Shown piece after piece: positions 61,755 to 64,000 of a stretch of 64,000 nt of DNA. A program made the translations under genes and the position numbers. The stretch spans positions 5,284 through 69,283 of the forward strand of contig NZ_NITZ01000023.1 of assembly GCF_002632615.1 (NCBI RefSeq). The letters are read 5' to 3'. Within the stretch, counting starts at the first letter, position 1; each line of letters starts with the position of its first letter. The notes beneath the pieces were generated by a model, which had not been told where the DNA came from, made no database searches, and saw only the letters and a program-made list of their open reading frames with translations. The stretch is from Xenorhabdus miraniensis (GTDB lineage: Bacteria; Pseudomonadota; Gammaproteobacteria; Enterobacterales; Enterobacteriaceae).

Positions 61755-62176
61755 TAACATTCCTCATTAACATCAATTATTTTATTTTTACCCAATGATA
61801 GCTGATAGCTCATAAGGAACCAACTTTAATCCTATTCGCAGATTAATACTCTTGTTTTTACCAGAAAACTATTTTTTTCTTTGTTATCAATCTATAACGA
61901 GATTTAAATCACAGAGGTTGTTACAATCAAACCTTATCAATTATTATCATCACCGCGAGAAATATGAGATGTCATTTTGTTTATCTATAGATGCAGCCAT
62001 TTTTGATATGAATAGTTTTAATTTTTAAATTAACTTTAAAATCAATAAATTAAACAAATAATATTCATTATTAATTGAAAAATGGACGCAATCATGTACA
62101 AACAGAAAAAGCACGCCATACAGCATATACCAATTGATTTTGCACTCACTAGATAGGGAAAGTGGAGAGTTCCAAG
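61755..62176. other. Non-coding gap between yniB and the hairpin array
   Basis: About 420 bp of AT-rich DNA in which I see no supported gene, RNA or repeat. A 63-residue frame on the minus strand (62025-62216) is low-complexity and overlaps the first hairpin, so it was not accepted. Confidence 0.5.
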
Positions 62177-62513
62177 GTGGGATGTTGCTATAGGGCAGAA
62201 ACTTGCCCTTTAACATCCCACATGGACAAAAGCAAAGGTGTTGTGATTTCCACCATACCCAAGATGGAATATCACACCTTGCGGCAACTATAGTGATTTC
62301 CGCAATAGTTGGTTAACTCATTGATTTATCCGAGGCCGTCACTTTGACCCCATAGAGGATTTTGCGCAGAAATAAGCAGCAAGTTAAAAGTGAGATATCT
62401 CACCTTTAGCTAACTGGTTGATTTTGCTTAATTACCGCTCAGGACAGGAATTCAATTAAATCAATGGGTTAAAAGAGGACAATTGTCCCCTTTAGTTAAC
62501 TGATTGATTTTAT
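62177..62513. repeat. Array of five hairpin units with a shared flank
   Basis: Five inverted-repeat units in tandem. Unit 1 (62177-62221): GTGGGATGTT/AACATCCCAC around AGGGCA/TGCCCT. Unit 2 (62235-62280): AAGG...CCTT with TTCCA/TGGAA. Unit 3 (62285-62311): CAACTAT/ATAGTTG. Unit 4 around GTGAGATATCTCAC (62390-62403). Unit 5 around GGACAATTGTCC (62477-62488). Units 4 and 5 share the frame ttaaaag-core-cctttag[ct]taactg[ga]ttgatttt, while their palindromic cores differ completely; unit 3 is followed by a related ggttaactcattgattt. Arms covary in sequence yet keep pairing, which points to selection for structure. It may be a REP-like mobile repeat family or a structured RNA. Confidence 0.65.
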
Positions 62514-62581
62514 GTATTTCTGTCACAGGGGCAGATATTAGGGAAATCAAGGGTTGTGCGGGAGGGGAGGGGTATTACTAT

Positions 62582-62602
62582 AAAAGCCCCGCACGAGGCG
62601 GG
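62582..62602 (-). terminator. Terminator of the toxin-antitoxin operon
   Basis: On the minus strand CCCGC and GCGGG pair around ctcgt, followed by GCTTTTAT. It ends directly at the toxin stop. Confidence 0.75.
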
Positions 62603-62977
62603 TTAATTTAAATAAGAGGATAGCGGCATTTTAAACGGCGGATGACCAGAAAAATCTACTACTTTTATCTCGTCAGGAACTAGCTGATTTATGTAATGAA
62701 GAACATACTCAGAAGTTCTATCGCCGAACGGTTTAGAGAAATCATATTCAACAACGCCAATGTGGTAATGCCATAACTTATACTGCTGGGCAAATGTCAC
62801 TTTTGTGGGGAAAAAAGGATCATCTTTGTCAACATCATCAGATGATTTATTTCTGCCCTCCAGCCCACACAGCCCATTTTGTTGAGTATGTTTAATAAAT
62901 GCCAAAATTTTCTTTTTATCTTCAATCGGATAATTAAGGATTTCTTTAGCGAATTGTACGCCCATTTTAACAATCAT
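62603..62977 (-). CDS. Putative YafO-like toxin of a Panacea-type toxin-antitoxin pair
   Basis: A 124-residue protein. The central motif GLEGRNKSSDDVDKDDP and the following KLWHYHIGVVEYDFSKPFGD RTSEYVLHYI, ending with VVDFSGHPPFKMP, resembles the YafO/RelE-like ribosome-dependent mRNA interferases that carry a GR(N/D)K, HxH and HPPF pattern. I start at ATG 62977; two other in-frame ATGs (62986 and 62956) are possible. It overlaps the end of the antitoxin gene by 11 bp or more, so translation is coupled. RNase activity is inferred from pattern and context. Confidence 0.6.
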   Translation of the reverse strand: MIVKMGVQFAKEILNYPIEDKKKILAFIKHTQQNGLCGLEGRNKSSDDVDKDDPFFPTKVTFAQQYKLWHYHIGVVEYDFSKPFGDRTSEYVLHYINQLVPDEIKVVDFSGHPPFKMPLSSYLN

Positions 62978-63599
62978 TATCAACAATTCCTCTCAGCCAT
63001 TCATCCATATCTTCTATGCTATTAATGTCTGTTGGTACTGCTACAAAGTCATCGTTTACTCTACATTTCAACTTTTCTAAGTCAAAATGAACACCAAAAT
63101 CCCTCGCACCAAAAAAGCGCCCTTCTTCAGTCACTATACACTCTTTCAGTAACTTATTATCTATTGCTGATTTCTCACTGTTTGCCTTTGACCAAGCCGA
63201 GCCAGGTAAGTGAGTAATTTTAGATAAGTAAGCCGCTGACATACAGCCATAAACAGAAACAACGCTATCAATTATCCGATGCATCCAGATATCATTTGCC
63301 GGTATGACTGGCGTCACTTGTTCATTATAACCATTTTCAGAAAATTCTAATGACCCTATGAGGTTACCAATCGTTGAACTACCATATTCCTTCACAGCAT
63401 GATAAAGGGATGGAATTACTGGTCCGTATTCCCATTTAGCAAAGAATTCATCGACTAATGGTTTATTAAAAATACGCAAGCACCATGATTGAGCGAAGAA
63501 AATTAACTTCTGCAACTTCATTGGGGAAAGGTTTGGTACCTGCCCGCTAATCCCTCTTTCGATAAAGGCATTCGCGACAGCGAAAGTTGAATATGCCAT
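62967..63599 (-). CDS. Panacea-domain (SocA-like, DUF4065) antitoxin
   Basis: A 210-residue protein with the Panacea/SocA fold. The N-terminus AYSTFAVANAFIERGI and the segment PMKLQKLIFFAQSWCL (the M-x-LQKL-x-[FY]-x-[AY] signature), then FAKWEYGPVIPSLYHAVKEYG, define the family known from the GepA/SocA antitoxins and the PanAT modules. It starts at ATG 63599, where GGAGG lies five bases upstream; an ATG 18 nt earlier lacks a site. The gene comes first and overlaps the toxin gene, the usual order for these pairs. In known cases the Panacea domain binds and neutralises its partner toxin directly. Confidence 0.82.
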   Translation of the reverse strand: MAYSTFAVANAFIERGISGQVPNLSPMKLQKLIFFAQSWCLRIFNKPLVDEFFAKWEYGPVIPSLYHAVKEYGSSTIGNLIGSLEFSENGYNEQVTPVIPANDIWMHRIIDSVVSVYGCMSAAYLSKITHLPGSAWSKANSEKSAIDNKLLKECIVTEEGRFFGARDFGVHFDLEKLKCRVNDDFVAVPTDINSIEDMDEWLRGIVDNDC

Positions 63600-63615
63600 C
63601 TTGCCTCCTACAATC

Positions 63616-63631
63616 ATGTATATTCATACAG
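63616..63631 (-). promoter_or_regulatory. LexA-like box upstream of the antitoxin
   Basis: The minus strand reads CTGTATGAATATACAT, one base from the SOS consensus CTGT-N8-ACAG and preceded by TA as in strong boxes. It overlaps the palindrome TGTAT-attc-ATACA at 63617-63630, 17-32 bp before the start codon. It could equally be an autoregulatory operator. Confidence 0.4.
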
Positions 63632-63877
63632 TAATACAGATGAGTTAATGATAGCAGATTGCATGCAGTTGTCTATATCTGACAAATAATTTTATAAATG
63701 TCAACACCCAAATGACCTTGTATGACTAAAATCATGCCTTAGGAAGATGTGCTCACATTCGAAGCGTATTCGATATAAACTTCGAACTAATAACATCACA
63801 TTGCCGGCACTTTGTATTAAATTTCATATGTGTGATGAGAGTCAAACACCGAATTTATAGTCTTGACACTTTCCCCA

Positions 63878-64000
63878 TCACGGCCCCAAATTACCCACCT
63901 CCCCCTGCCTCACATTCCACACCGAATCTTCCGGCATCTGGACACGGACATCCAGTCGAGTGCCTGCGGGTAAATCACACGGTTCATCATCGGTGTAATA
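63878..64000 (-). CDS. C-terminal end of an unidentified protein (cut by window edge)
   Basis: An open minus-strand frame enters from the window edge and ends at TGA (63878). The 40 visible residues include YYTDDEPCDLPAGTRLDVRV, then QMPEDSVWNVRQGEVG. The composition is acidic and regular, and codon choice (GGC, CTG, CCG rich) is more GC-rich than the DNA around it, as expected for an acquired element. The family is not recognised. It lies 260 bp beyond the toxin-antitoxin promoter, a gap with no other feature seen. Confidence 0.45.
   Translation of the reverse strand, partial: YYTDDEPCDLPAGTRLDVRVQMPEDSVWNVRQGEVGNLGP

Noticed and set aside
62025..62216. A 63-residue minus-strand ORF near the hairpin array
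   Set aside because: Low-complexity AT-rich translation overlapping a hairpin, with no ribosome site.
62177..62513. CRISPR array
   Set aside because: Units are irregular in spacing, each is its own palindrome, there is no constant repeat with unique spacers, and no cas genes are visible.

Overview
The window reads as a chromosomal segment of an entomopathogenic enterobacterium. Photorhabdus is most likely and Xenorhabdus second. Reasons: AT-rich gammaproteobacterial coding, a Proteus-type tryptophanase operon, a large non-ribosomal peptide synthetase (NRPS) locus, a complete arnBCADTEF (pbgPE) lipid A modification operon, and blocks that keep E. coli order (pdxY-tyrS-pdxH / anmK / slyB / slyA; thrS-infC-rpmI-rplT-pheM-pheS-pheT-ihfA-btuC; yniA/yniB). 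The assignment is by remembered protein similarity; no search was run.

Layout. 1-4359 (minus): a catabolic operon with an NAD-type aldehyde dehydrogenase of the gamma-aminobutyraldehyde dehydrogenase type, a double SnoaL-like protein, a GntR/FCD regulator, a soluble cache-domain protein and a GabT-like aminotransferase cut by the window edge. 4556-4872: a tandem repeat and an IS630-type transposase remnant. 4886-7815 (minus): tnaC-tnaA-tnaB, including an unlisted 34-residue TnaC leader peptide. 8016-8359: decayed sugar dehydrogenase and sugar kinase genes. 8360-9292: AT-rich spacer with a promoter-like site, a small ORF and a perfect hairpin. 9293-26028 (plus): the NRPS locus, consisting of an A-T-E-R protein, an SDR reductase, a three-module A-T-C-A(luciferase-like monooxygenase insert)-T-C-A-T-TE protein and a MATE exporter whose 3' end runs out of frame into a fragment of a sigma-54 activator. 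26340-32928: conserved core (pdxY, tyrS, pdxH, anmK, slyB, slyA, a DUF1289 gene). 33491-40933 (minus): arnBCADTEF with a recognisable PhoP-type promoter. 41092-50235 (minus): btuCD and the translation operon down from thrS, with infC starting at AUU and an intact pheM attenuator. 50518-56182: an accessory block with a Fur-box-preceded periplasmic siderophore esterase, an uncharacterised protein, an APC permease, a LuxR-type regulator and the lytic transglycosylase emtA. 56423-60064 (plus): Fur-box-preceded yfeABCD metal ABC transporter. 60195-61754: yniA and yniB. 62177-62513: an array of hairpins. 62582-63631: a Panacea-type antitoxin with a YafO-like toxin. 63878-64000: the C-terminus of an unidentified protein.

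The most novel part is the NRPS locus. Reading the adenylation pockets by hand suggests Asp for the A-T-E-R protein and beta-Ala, Gly and Val for the three-module protein, with a flavin-dependent monooxygenase inserted in the Gly adenylation domain. Each protein lacks a condensation domain before its first module and carries its own release domain (reductase or thioesterase). The locus may therefore make two separately released pieces, or a peptide joined to a reduced aspartate-derived unit. I cannot name the product.
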